Source: Bacillota bacterium (GTDB lineage: Bacteria; Bacillota_I; Bacilli_A; RF39; UBA660). From it: DNA of 36,349 bases. Numbering within the stretch: position 1 is the first letter of the stretch; every line of letters starts with the position of its first letter. The position numbers were made by a program, and so were the translations under genes. Below are positions 15,969 through 24,293 of the stretch, in pieces. The DNA lies in the NCBI GenBank assembly GCA_003149915.1, contig QAMK01000004.1, positions 1-36,349 of the forward strand, given 5' to 3'. Under the pieces are notes generated by a model. It was given only the letters and a program-made list of their open reading frames with translations. It did no database searches and was not told the origin of the DNA.

Positions 15969-17282
15969 GTCTTTTTCGCTTGTCTCATATATAGAAAATG
16001 AAAAAAGTGTCGTCTGATTGTATCCAGATTGAATGAGAGATTGTTGCAAGTTTTCAATCACTTGCAAATGCGGTGCATCCTGACTAATTACAAATACGCA
16101 AGATGAGGTTTCACAGCGAGCGTTTAATTCCGTTTGAAAATCATCTTGATAATACAGTAAAATATCATATAAATCATACAAGTTTGTCGCAGTTTCCTGC
16201 TCTTTCCAGAACGGATAGGATGGGCTGTACATGAATGTGTTTTCGGCATTTTTCCATGTTTCTTGTACTGCGATTAAAGATTCCTCTTCCTCTTTTTTTA
16301 GCACCGTATTTTGAAATCCTTCTAGATTGCTAGATACGGTATAAGAGTTCGTTAAAATTACAATGATGGCAAAGCACCCTAAAGCGGACAAATACATGTA
16401 ACCACCGACACTAGCAAAAAATCCGTACTCTTCTTCGCGGTATGCTAGCAAAAAGTAAAGTAGTGCAAATAGCAAACTCAAAAACAGTGTCGTTGCAGAT
16501 GGTGTAATCAATACAGAAAGCGTCATAATCATGGCAATCGATAAGATTCTTTTATTGTTCGGTAACGTTCGCATACGATATCGTTCGATTCCTAGAGCCA
16601 GTAATAACGGAATACCGAAAACACTATACAGGTTGACTGTAAGATTCGGTAACAACAGACCAATTTGCGAAATAAAAAAGGAAAAAGAATTTGTCAAAAG
16701 CATGGAATTGATCCAACAAATAATAGGAATCATCCAACCGAGAAAACGATTTTTCTTATTTCGATTCGTCTGAAACAAAACGATTGTTAGAAGAATTCCT
16801 AACCAGACATTTGTTAGCATAACGATTGCAGTCAATGCTCCAATCCAATAATCGTAACGAATTTGATAATATTTCTTTCGTTCTAGCTCCATGCGAATGA
16901 TAGCAAGGAGCAAACAGGCGATGAAAAGAAAAGGACTCGGTCTTGCAAGTAATAAAAATGCAAAGAATAGCGAGTGCCCTTTTTTAGTAATTTTGGTAAT
17001 GATATAAAATGCGATTACAGCAAAAAACGAATGAACTAAGATATACATCTGATACGTTTTCGAAACCAGTAAAAAAAGAGACATCAATAAGTGATATAAC
17101 GGGAGTCCTGGAAGTAAAAAGTCTCGATATGGAACTTGTCCATTTAAAATTCCGATACTTGTCCCAAACGATGAAATCTCACTCGTATGAATGCTACTTA
17201 TGAAAGAATTAAATAAAACGAATCCAATCCATAATCCGATTCCAAGGAACCAGAACCCTTTCTTTTTCTTCTTTTGTCTCAT
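15960..17282 (-). CDS. Polytopic membrane protein, GT-C glycosyltransferase-like
   Basis: A 440-residue integral membrane protein with roughly ten hydrophobic spans. After the first span comes a loop containing GILNGQVPYRDFLLPGLPLYHLL (split as 44-66), which resembles the first large loop of GT-C enzymes, where acidic residues bind a lipid-linked sugar donor. The last about 120 residues are outside the hydrophobic core and could be an extracytoplasmic domain. Location between divIB and ftsA, 32 bases after divIB, suggests a wall- or envelope-glycan role at the division site. The donor and acceptor are unknown. Family assignment is by layout and motif, not by close similarity. Confidence 0.6.
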   Translation of the reverse strand: MRQKKKKKGFWFLGIGLWIGFVLFNSFISSIHTSEISSFGTSIGILNGQVPYRDFLLPGLPLYHLLMSLFLLVSKTYQMYILVHSFFAVIAFYIITKITKKGHSLFFAFLLLARPSPFLFIACLLLAIIRMELERKKYYQIRYDYWIGALTAIVMLTNVWLGILLTIVLFQTNRNKKNRFLGWMIPIICWINSMLLTNSFSFFISQIGLLLPNLTVNLYSVFGIPLLLALGIERYRMRTLPNNKRILSIAMIMTLSVLITPSATTLFLSLLFALLYFLLAYREEEYGFFASVGGYMYLSALGCFAIIVILTNSYTVSSNLEGFQNTVLKKEEEESLIAVQETWKNAENTFMYSPSYPFWKEQETATNLYDLYDILLYYQDDFQTELNARCETSSCVFVISQDAPHLQVIENLQQSLIQSGYNQTTLFSFSIYETSEKDFS

Positions 17283-17314
17283 ACCAAACCCTCACTTACT
17301 AAACCTTTTGTCTT

Positions 17315-18007
17315 CTATGATTCCATAATTTCAAAATGATTTCCAGAATCTAAGTATAGAATCCCTTTTTTACCTTCTAATTGTGGTAATACTTCATCGT
17401 AATAATTGATTTGTTCAAACTTGGTCAGTGTTAAATACACACTGTTGCCATCGTCCATATACAGTAGGAAGCGATCTTTATCGTAGTCGTTCGGTTCATA
17501 TAAAATCTCTGAAATTTGATTCAATATTTTAGGATCTACTTCTTGCATGCAGGAAATAAACGTTTCTCGCTTTGTATCTGGGACATAGTTTAATAAAACG
17601 GGTACTGTCGTTTTATTCACTTCTTCTTTTACTGTATTGCCATTTGATAACACTAAACTTTCACTGGCACTATCGTAGTACATTGCGTACCCTTCGGTGA
17701 TTTCTAACTCCAATACTCCTAGAAATTTCTTATGAACGGAAACATCCGTTATGTACGGATTTTCAAGCAACTTCTTTTTGATACTAGATCCAGTTGTCTT
17801 TAAAAACGACGGATAGTTGTCAATGCCAGCTAAGCTCATAATTTCGTAATCACTCAAGTTGGTCGTCCCTTTGATGATGATGTTTTGAATTGGCATCTGA
17901 AAAGCAAGATACGTGCCTCCTGCCAGTACTAGCACAACCAAAAATATTATTAGAACGGAAACCCATTTAATTTTGATTATCTTCTTTTTCTTTTTCATTG
18001 TCTTCAT
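17315..18007 (-). CDS. divIB: Cell division protein DivIB/FtsQ
   Basis: A bitopic protein of the septal divisome that links FtsZ-side and wall-synthesis proteins. The 230 residues have a short lysine-rich cytoplasmic tail, one membrane span (about 15-37), a POTRA domain starting at PIQNIIIKGTTNLSDYEI, and a beta domain. ATG at 18007 follows GGGAG by eight bases and is preferred over the ATG three codons later. It overlaps the end of murB by 41 bases, in a different frame. Confidence 0.88.
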   Translation of the reverse strand: MKTMKKKKKIIKIKWVSVLIIFLVVLVLAGGTYLAFQMPIQNIIIKGTTNLSDYEIMSLAGIDNYPSFLKTTGSSIKKKLLENPYITDVSVHKKFLGVLELEITEGYAMYYDSASESLVLSNGNTVKEEVNKTTVPVLLNYVPDTKRETFISCMQEVDPKILNQISEILYEPNDYDKDRFLLYMDDGNSVYLTLTKFEQINYYDEVLPQLEGKKGILYLDSGNHFEIMES

Positions 18008-18917
18008 CTAGATTCTCCCAATTGATAAATTCTTGTTCAATCTTTAAATCGTATCCGTAATTTTCCTCTACTGCATCGTGAACAAACAAAATCAAATCTC
18101 TGATGTCGCTCGCTTTGGCAGAACCCAAATTGATGATGAAATTGGCGTGTTTTGAGGATACTGCGGCATCTCCTTTTTGAAGTCCTTTCAAATGTAAATC
18201 GTCGATTAACTTTCCTGCTGGTACATCTGGAGGATTCCGGAATACACTACCGGCGCTCGGATACTCCAACGGTTGTGACTCCAATCTTCTTTTCTTACGG
18301 TCTTCCATAACGGCTAAGATGGCTTCTTTTTTTCCTTCTGTTAGTGCGATGGTCGCTTCTAAAACGATGTAATCTTTGTGTGTTTGAAAGAACGATTTAC
18401 GATAATGAAAATCTAGTTCTTTGTTTACCATCGTAATGACTTGGTATTCACTTGTCAGCACTTTAACTTTCGTTGTTATGTAGCCCATATCGCTGCGATA
18501 AGCACCGGCATTCATGTAGATGGCTCCTCCTACACTTCCGGGAATTCCAGCAGCAAATTCTAATCCCGTCAACCCTCTTTTGGCGGCGTCTCTTGCTAGG
18601 CGCATTAAAGAATATCCAGCTCCGACACGAATTTTATTTTTGAAAAATGTGATTTTATTAAACTCATCCAATTTGATGATGACACCTTCGTAAGTATCGT
18701 CACTAAATAGAACATTGCTACCGTATCCCAAAACGAGATGACGAATCTTGTGTTCCCTTAAATACTGAACGGCAGATGTCAAACTGCGAATATTTTTGGG
18801 ATAAAATATGACCCTGGCAGTACCACCTGCTTTGTACGTTGTATATTTTTTTAAACTCTCATTCTCCAAACACTTTCCTAATGAATTGCGTTTGACAAAT
18901 GCTAAAAACTCCTTCAT
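17967..18917 (-). CDS. murB: UDP-N-acetylenolpyruvoylglucosamine reductase MurB
   Basis: Reduces UDP-GlcNAc-enolpyruvate to UDP-MurNAc with NADPH and FAD in the cytoplasm. The 316 residues include the FAD-binding motifs YGSNVLF (65-71) and GIPGSVGG (124-131), the substrate-loop motif YRKSFF (172-177), and SAGSVFRNP (221-229), in which S224 is the expected proton donor. The end of the protein is unusually acidic and lysine-rich because of the overlap with divIB. It follows murG with only a few bases between. Confidence 0.95.
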   Translation of the reverse strand: MKEFLAFVKRNSLGKCLENESLKKYTTYKAGGTARVIFYPKNIRSLTSAVQYLREHKIRHLVLGYGSNVLFSDDTYEGVIIKLDEFNKITFFKNKIRVGAGYSLMRLARDAAKRGLTGLEFAAGIPGSVGGAIYMNAGAYRSDMGYITTKVKVLTSEYQVITMVNKELDFHYRKSFFQTHKDYIVLEATIALTEGKKEAILAVMEDRKKRRLESQPLEYPSAGSVFRNPPDVPAGKLIDDLHLKGLQKGDAAVSSKHANFIINLGSAKASDIRDLILFVHDAVEENYGYDLKIEQEFINWENLDEDNEKEKEDNQN

Positions 18918-18921
18918 TTTG

Positions 18922-20004
18922 CTATCCTTCTTTCGTCATGTCTTTTAGTATTTGATAAATTTTTGTGGCACTGTCCGGAACTCCTAATTTCTTTGCAGAT
19001 TCGTGCATAGTTTGATACTCTTTTTCATCGTTTAAAATAGAATCGATAGCCGGTAGCAACGTACTTTTCGAAAACTCACTTTCCGTAATCACTTTCGTTG
19101 CCCCGACAGACTCTAATTCTTTGGCATTTTTATACTGATGATTATGTGTTACATAAGGACTCGGTACTAAAATACTCGGTACTCCTAAAGCCGTAATCTC
19201 GGCGACAGTCGATGCACCTGCACGAGAAACAATCAAGTCGGTTACTTTTAGGACTCCTAGCATGTTTTCTAGATACGGTACAATTTTGACGTTAGATGGT
19301 GTGTCAACCTTTTGATACCGTTCGTAATAGTTTTTCCCTGTTACTAATAATACTTCATAAGAACAACTTTTGAACGACGGGATCAGTTCCAGTAATTTCT
19401 CACTCATACTGGTACTCCCCAAAGAACCCATGACGATGACAACTAACTTTTTATTTTTAGATAATTGGTACTCTTTTTTATCAATCGGTTTCGCTTTGAT
19501 TACTTCTTCACTACGAGGATTTCCTGTATAAATCGTCTTCTTTTTAGGAAAATAGGAAACGGAACCTGGAAGAGAAACTCCTATCTTCGTTGCATAATGA
19601 GATAAAAACCGATTGGATACACCGGGAATCGAATTTTGTTCGTGAATGAACGTTTTGTATCCTAATTTAGCAGCGGCATAGATAACAGGTGCTGTAATGT
19701 AACCACCAATTCCTAAAACGACATCGGGATCAAATTTACGAATTTCTTCTTTGGCCTTTTGAATCGCTTTTTGAAAACATCCCAAAACTTTGATGTTCTT
19801 AAGGATATGTTTCCGGTCCAATCCTTTCATTTCAATTCCTACAAACGGAATCTTTTTTTCAGGAATGATGGTTGCTTCCATACGGTCCGTCGTTCCGATA
19901 TACAAAAATTCGCTATCCGGTTCCATCTCTTTGATTTTATTTAAGATTGCCAAAGCGGGATAAATATGTCCACCAGTGCCTCCGGCACAAATAATCGCAC
20001 GCAT
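18922..20004 (-). CDS. murG: UDP-GlcNAc:lipid I N-acetylglucosaminyltransferase MurG
   Basis: Transfers GlcNAc to lipid I to make lipid II at the inner face of the membrane. The first glycine-rich loop is GGTGGHIYPA (8-17); a second signature region, VSRAGASTVAEITALGVPSILVP, binds UDP-GlcNAc. ATG at 20004 was chosen because it starts directly at MRAIICAGG and sits 11 bases after AAAGGA. A GTG three codons earlier is too close to that site. It is the first gene of the murG-murB-divIB-GT-C unit. Confidence 0.95.
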   Translation of the reverse strand: MRAIICAGGTGGHIYPALAILNKIKEMEPDSEFLYIGTTDRMEATIIPEKKIPFVGIEMKGLDRKHILKNIKVLGCFQKAIQKAKEEIRKFDPDVVLGIGGYITAPVIYAAAKLGYKTFIHEQNSIPGVSNRFLSHYATKIGVSLPGSVSYFPKKKTIYTGNPRSEEVIKAKPIDKKEYQLSKNKKLVVIVMGSLGSTSMSEKLLELIPSFKSCSYEVLLVTGKNYYERYQKVDTPSNVKIVPYLENMLGVLKVTDLIVSRAGASTVAEITALGVPSILVPSPYVTHNHQYKNAKELESVGATKVITESEFSKSTLLPAIDSILNDEKEYQTMHESAKKLGVPDSATKIYQILKDMTKEG

Positions 20005-20033
20005 CGATACCACAATCCTTTCATCTTATTTTG

Positions 20034-20042
20034 ATTATACCA
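20034..20042 (-). promoter_or_regulatory. Extended -10 promoter of the murG operon
   Basis: Minus strand TGGTATAAT, 30 bases before the ATG; no strong -35 box. Confidence 0.6.
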
Positions 20043-20084
20043 TAATTCTATTCGCGGGAAAACTAAAAAAGACGGCTCGGGCAA

Positions 20085-20109
20085 AGAAAAAGTGACGAAA
20101 TTCGTCACT
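20085..20109 (-). terminator. Terminator of the GDPD-galE-fusion unit
   Basis: Minus strand AGTGACGA and TCGTCACT pair around a three-base loop, followed by a T run. The stem covers two bases of the TAG stop codon (20108-20110). Confidence 0.85.
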
Positions 20110-22111
20110 AGATAATTTGAAAGATAAAAAACTTCAAATATTTTGTTTCAGGAATGCCGATCGTCTCAGGATGATCGGGACTAGGTCCTGTAGCACTCAC
20201 TTGTTTTAAAGTGACACCTGCTTTTAGACTCGCTTCGTAAATGGCATTTTTAAATGCTTCTTCACTTGCTAAAGCAGAACAAGAGGCCGTTGCTAAAAAT
20301 CTTCCTCTTGGAAGGGCTTTCATCGCTAAGTAGTTTAACTCGCAGTATCCTTTTAAGGCATTTCCTATCGTACTGTGAGACTTGGTAAATGCTGGTGGAT
20401 CTAAAATAATGAAATCGTACGGTTTTTCTTTCTTCTTTGTAAGAGATTCCAAATATTCGAAGCAATCTGCACAAATCGTATCGATGCTCATGTGATTTAA
20501 AGCAAAGTTCTGACGGGCCGTATCTAGGGCTTTTTCTGAGACATCTAAAGCCGTCACTTTCTTACAACCACCCTTCATCGCATTCATAGCAAATGAACCA
20601 GTGTGAGTACAACAATCTAGAACCGTCTTATCATGAGCAATCGCACGAATTCTCATGCGGTTTTCCTTTTGGTCTAGGAAAAATCCAGTCTTTTGACCAT
20701 TTGCAAAATCGACATGATAGAAGATGTCGTTTTCTTCGATCTGAACAGTCGTATCCGAAGATCCATTTACAAAGTACCAACCCGTATTTTCTTCTAGGCC
20801 TTCTTTTTCTCTGATTTTGACATCGTTTCGTTCGTAGATTCCACGAATCGTTTTACCGGATTCTTGTAACACTTTTACGATGGCATCGAAAATCATCTTT
20901 TTACGTAATTCTGTTCCCATGGAAAGTGTCTGTGTAACGACGACATCATGAAATACATCGACAGTAAGACCAGGAAGACCGTCGGACTCGCCATACACTA
21001 AGCGAAATGCATCAGGAAGTTGCTCAAACACACTAGAGCGATACTCATATGCATATTGGATGCGGCGATAGAAAAAAGATTTGTCAAAACGGTCGTTGCC
21101 GGTGCGACTTAAAAGACGCACTCTAATTTTAGAATTAGCATTATAAAAACCAGTTCCCAAATATTTCCCTTTGGGACTTTTGATATCGACTAATTCGCCA
21201 TTTAAAATCATAGGAGATGTACTTGTGATGTCACTTTCATAAGTCCAAGGATGGCCACTTAACAGATGACGTTCCCCTTTCTTACTCACATAGACTTCTT
21301 TATAGATTCTTTTTGTAGCATCCGTCCAGTTGAGCACCTTTTGTAAAGAAGAAAAACTTTCATCTTTCATGACGATATCGAACGATTCTTTATAGTTCGA
21401 TTCGAAAGAGTAATTTTCCGGTTCTAAAAATCCGACTTTAATTTTTTTCTTGCCGTTTGATTCATCAGCCATTTTTAAATCTGCTAGCAAGTCACCCATT
21501 ACAATTTCTGTATGACGATTTTCAATTTGTGATGCAACCGTCTGCGGCAAAGATACTTCGTTTTTATTTAAGGAGTGAATGATGTTATCTGCTACTCCAG
21601 TAGCGATGCCGTCTGTAAATAGAATAAAGTTCGATACGATATGAATATTCGGATACATGAGGCCGCTCTGTTCTAAGAAAATTTGAATGAAATTACCGAT
21701 TCCAGCCGAAATGATAATGACTGGGATATTATGCTGATGCGTGTATTCTAAAAATTCTTTCGCACCATCTCGAAATGCCATGATGCGAATATTTTTGGCA
21801 GCATCTTCGATGACAGATTCCTGCAAATGATACTTTTGAAATAATTCGATGTGACGATGCCACCAGTCACGCATTTTAGCAGAACGTTCTTCAACATCTA
21901 TCGTTTCGTCGATTTCTATCGGACGATAGATTTTATACAACGCATTTCTCTCTTCGATATACTCTTTTGGAACATCCGTACTTTTGGATAACACACTCCA
22001 ACTCGTCATACTAGAACCTAATGTCAAAGTTCGGTCAAAATCCGTTAAAATGTATGTATCCGCTGGATCAACCGGCAATTTGGCAGCAAGTTCTCGTTTT
22101 TCCCAAATCAT
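20108..22111 (-). CDS. HAD nucleotidase-like domain fused to RlmI-type 23S rRNA methyltransferase
   Basis: A 667-residue two-part protein. Residues 1-262 are a HAD phosphatase: nucleophile motif DFDRTLT (24-30), motif II around IISAG (133-137), and the acidic motif GDLLADLKMAD (206-216). This resembles the UMPH-1 pyrimidine 5'-nucleotidase group. Residues about 270-667 match RlmI, which makes m5C in 23S rRNA. They hold a PUA-like domain (271-345), the RlmI middle domain (GESDGLPGLTVDVF), the SAM loop DCCTHTGSF (499-507), DPPAF (571-575) and a conserved cysteine C611. The C-terminal length is that of a full RlmI. The frame is continuous across the junction. It overlaps galE by four bases (ATGA), so translation is coupled. 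Confidence 0.85.
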   Translation of the reverse strand: MIWEKRELAAKLPVDPADTYILTDFDRTLTLGSSMTSWSVLSKSTDVPKEYIEERNALYKIYRPIEIDETIDVEERSAKMRDWWHRHIELFQKYHLQESVIEDAAKNIRIMAFRDGAKEFLEYTHQHNIPVIIISAGIGNFIQIFLEQSGLMYPNIHIVSNFILFTDGIATGVADNIIHSLNKNEVSLPQTVASQIENRHTEIVMGDLLADLKMADESNGKKKIKVGFLEPENYSFESNYKESFDIVMKDESFSSLQKVLNWTDATKRIYKEVYVSKKGERHLLSGHPWTYESDITSTSPMILNGELVDIKSPKGKYLGTGFYNANSKIRVRLLSRTGNDRFDKSFFYRRIQYAYEYRSSVFEQLPDAFRLVYGESDGLPGLTVDVFHDVVVTQTLSMGTELRKKMIFDAIVKVLQESGKTIRGIYERNDVKIREKEGLEENTGWYFVNGSSDTTVQIEENDIFYHVDFANGQKTGFFLDQKENRMRIRAIAHDKTVLDCCTHTGSFAMNAMKGGCKKVTALDVSEKALDTARQNFALNHMSIDTICADCFEYLESLTKKKEKPYDFIILDPPAFTKSHSTIGNALKGYCELNYLAMKALPRGRFLATASCSALASEEAFKNAIYEASLKAGVTLKQVSATGPSPDHPETIGIPETKYLKFFIFQII

Positions 22112-23124
22112 AACTCTTCTCCCCTATTTTTTATGTATGCTTGATAAGCATCGTATTCCATATCTTCCAAGGTGTACTGACAAGTAAATCCTAGCTCTTC
22201 TCTAGCTTTGGAAGGATTACTGTAACACTCGGCAATATCACCGGCACGACGTTCTGTGATGCGATATGGAATTTTAACGTGATTTACTTTTTCAAACGTG
22301 TGAATCAAATCTAAAACACTATAACCAGTACCAGTACCTAGATTGTAAATCCACAATCCAGAATCACTTCTCGATAGTTTTTCAAGAGCATTGATGTGAC
22401 CGATTGCTAAGTCGACAACATGAATGTAATCTCTCACACCGGTACCATCTTTCGTATCATAGTCATTTCCAAACACATTCAAACACTCTAACTCTTTGGT
22501 GGCAACTTTGATCATGTACGGCATTAAGTTCGCTGGAATGCCCTTTGGATCTTCAAATAACAAACCAGATTTATGGGCGCCAATCGGATTAAAGTACCGT
22601 AAGATACAAATGCGCCAAGTATCATCTGACTTTGCTACATCCGATAGAATTTTCTCAACGAACAATTTACTCGTTCCGTACGGATTGGTCGTATTGCCAG
22701 TTGGATCCGTCTCTTCAATTGGGACTCTCTTAGGAGTTCCATATACCGTTGCACTACTGCTGAAGACGAGACTCTTGACATTTTCCTTTTTCATTACTCG
22801 TAAAAGTGTCAATACACTAGAAACGTTATTTGTATAGTATTCAATCGGTTTTTGAACGGACTCTCCTACAGCTTTATAAGCAGCAAAATCGATGACGCAT
22901 TCCGGTTTTTCTGTTTCAAAAATCTTCGTTAAAAGTTCCTCATCTAACATATCTCCTTCGTAGAAGGAAATCGTTTTCGATGTAATCTGGTGAATGCGAT
23001 CTAATACCTCTTTCTTACTATTGCTGAAGTTATCTAATCCGACTACTTCATATCCATTTTCTAACAATTCGACACATGTATGGCTACCGATATAGCCACA
23101 GCATCCCGTCACTAATACTTTCAT
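22108..23124 (-). CDS. galE: UDP-glucose 4-epimerase GalE
   Basis: Interconverts UDP-glucose and UDP-galactose (possibly the GlcNAc forms). The true start is ATG 23124, after GAGGG and one base after the upstream stop; the longer frame adds 16 unsupported residues. The 338 residues have the NAD loop TGCCGYIGSH (6-15, two Cys in place of the usual Gly-Ala), S124 and the YxxxK pair Y149/K153. The stop is TGA. It could supply UDP-galactose for surface glycans, including the UDP-galactopyranose-mutase-like enzyme at 27776-29269. Confidence 0.93.
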   Translation of the reverse strand: MKVLVTGCCGYIGSHTCVELLENGYEVVGLDNFSNSKKEVLDRIHQITSKTISFYEGDMLDEELLTKIFETEKPECVIDFAAYKAVGESVQKPIEYYTNNVSSVLTLLRVMKKENVKSLVFSSSATVYGTPKRVPIEETDPTGNTTNPYGTSKLFVEKILSDVAKSDDTWRICILRYFNPIGAHKSGLLFEDPKGIPANLMPYMIKVATKELECLNVFGNDYDTKDGTGVRDYIHVVDLAIGHINALEKLSRSDSGLWIYNLGTGTGYSVLDLIHTFEKVNHVKIPYRITERRAGDIAECYSNPSKAREELGFTCQYTLEDMEYDAYQAYIKNRGEEL

Positions 23125-23125
23125 T

Positions 23126-23836
23126 TTATCCCTCTTTCCAATTTTGCATATTTTCACAAATCCATGCATCATAAATGTTCTTGTACTTAGTATAATCGGC
23201 CTGTTCTCTAATTGTAAAGCAAATCATGACATATTTTTTCTTTAATTTCGTAATTTTCTCGAAACTCATTTCATTATACTCATAAGAGATAAATGTAGGT
23301 TTCGTAAGGATATTAAAACACATACTTTTCGTAATCCATTTTTGAATTTTCGGAATATCTTTTTGGCGATTTGGAGAACCTAATTGACCACGAATTACGT
23401 TTTTATAATGCCACTTCAAATATAGCAATACGTACGGATGGAAACTTTGGATGGCGTACTCTCCTGTATAGTCTTTCAATACGTTCATAATGATGTCGAC
23501 ACTATGGCCAATTTGATGCATACTTTTAATTTCAATCAGTAAAGGTACTTTGCCATCAATCTGTTGTAAAACATCTCGAAATAACGGGATGGGAAACGGT
23601 TTGGTTGGCAATTCCTCAAGCCGTAGTTCTTCAATTGTAGCATCTACGTTCATCAATCTTTTTAAATTGTCGTCATGGTATACGACTACTTGCTCATCTT
23701 TTGTCACGTGAACGTCTAATTCGATTGCTAATCCTTTTTGGATTGCAATCTGAAACGTTTCTTTCGTATTTTCATAAATTTTCTGATTATCAAAAAAACC
23801 ACCCCGATGGGCGATGATTCGGTTTTCTAAAAACAT
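23126..23836 (-). CDS. Cytoplasmic glycerophosphodiester phosphodiesterase
   Basis: Hydrolyses glycerophosphodiesters to glycerol-3-phosphate and an alcohol. The start at 23836 follows GGAG; the frame extends further up without a usable site. The 236 residues contain AHRGG (9-13), the metal ligands E39 and D41 in ELDVHVTKD, and HDDNLKR (54-60). No signal peptide or membrane segment is visible, so it acts inside. It is one base from galE and heads a three-gene unit; the upstream terminator after the Hpt gene may be read through. Confidence 0.88.
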   Translation of the reverse strand: MFLENRIIAHRGGFFDNQKIYENTKETFQIAIQKGLAIELDVHVTKDEQVVVYHDDNLKRLMNVDATIEELRLEELPTKPFPIPLFRDVLQQIDGKVPLLIEIKSMHQIGHSVDIIMNVLKDYTGEYAIQSFHPYVLLYLKWHYKNVIRGQLGSPNRQKDIPKIQKWITKSMCFNILTKPTFISYEYNEMSFEKITKLKKKYVMICFTIREQADYTKYKNIYDAWICENMQNWKEG

Positions 23837-23862
23837 AATTCTCCTCTTTCCTTCTAAGTCCA

Positions 23863-23890
23863 TTAAAAAAATAATAGAAATTCTATTATT
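23863..23890 (-). terminator. Terminator of the Hpt gene
   Basis: Minus strand AATAATAGA and TCTATTATT around a four-base AATT loop, then a T run. The stem includes the gene's stop codon (23886-23888). Being pure A/T apart from one G-C pair, it may be weak. Confidence 0.7.
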
Positions 23891-24245
23891 TTCCTAAGTA
23901 TTGACGAATCACTTCTATCATTCTTTGAACTTCTTTCATCAGTTCATCATAATGACCTTCGATAAAGTCGATGTGATTTTCTTTCCCAGCAATTTCATGA
24001 TTGTAAGATAACTCTGCTAATTTGGTAAAACCTAAATAACGAGAATCACTTTTCATAGCATGAGCATCGATTGCATAGTTTGCTAAATCAGCTTTTTCTT
24101 TTGCTTCTTTCATTCTAGGGAGTCTCACTTCTGACTCTTCTAAAAATGATTCTAACATTTCATCGTACGTATCTAAGTCTCCTAATAATTCTAGACTACG
24201 ATCTACGTCGATGCCATTTTTCTTTAAAACCTCTATATCTTTCAT
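23886..24245 (-). CDS. Stand-alone Hpt (histidine phosphotransfer) protein
   Basis: A 119-residue four-helix-bundle protein with the Hpt signature AHAMKSDSRYLGF (61-73), in which H62 is the phosphorylated histidine. Hpt proteins shuttle phosphate between receiver domains in multi-step phosphorelays. No histidine kinase or receiver gene occurs in the window, so its partners are elsewhere. ATG at 24245 follows GGAGGG. It lies between the WG-repeat gene and the GDPD gene and has its own promoter. Confidence 0.88.
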   Translation of the reverse strand: MKDIEVLKKNGIDVDRSLELLGDLDTYDEMLESFLEESEVRLPRMKEAKEKADLANYAIDAHAMKSDSRYLGFTKLAELSYNHEIAGKENHIDFIEGHYDELMKEVQRMIEVIRQYLGK

Positions 24246-24263
24246 ATCAAACCCTCCAGTTCT

Positions 24264-24272
24264 ATTATATCA
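24264..24272 (-). promoter_or_regulatory. Extended -10 promoter of the Hpt gene
   Basis: Minus strand TGATATAAT, 19 bases before the ATG; the leader is very short and includes GGAGGG. Confidence 0.6.
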
Positions 24273-24293
24273 CGTTTTATGAAGTTACAACGA

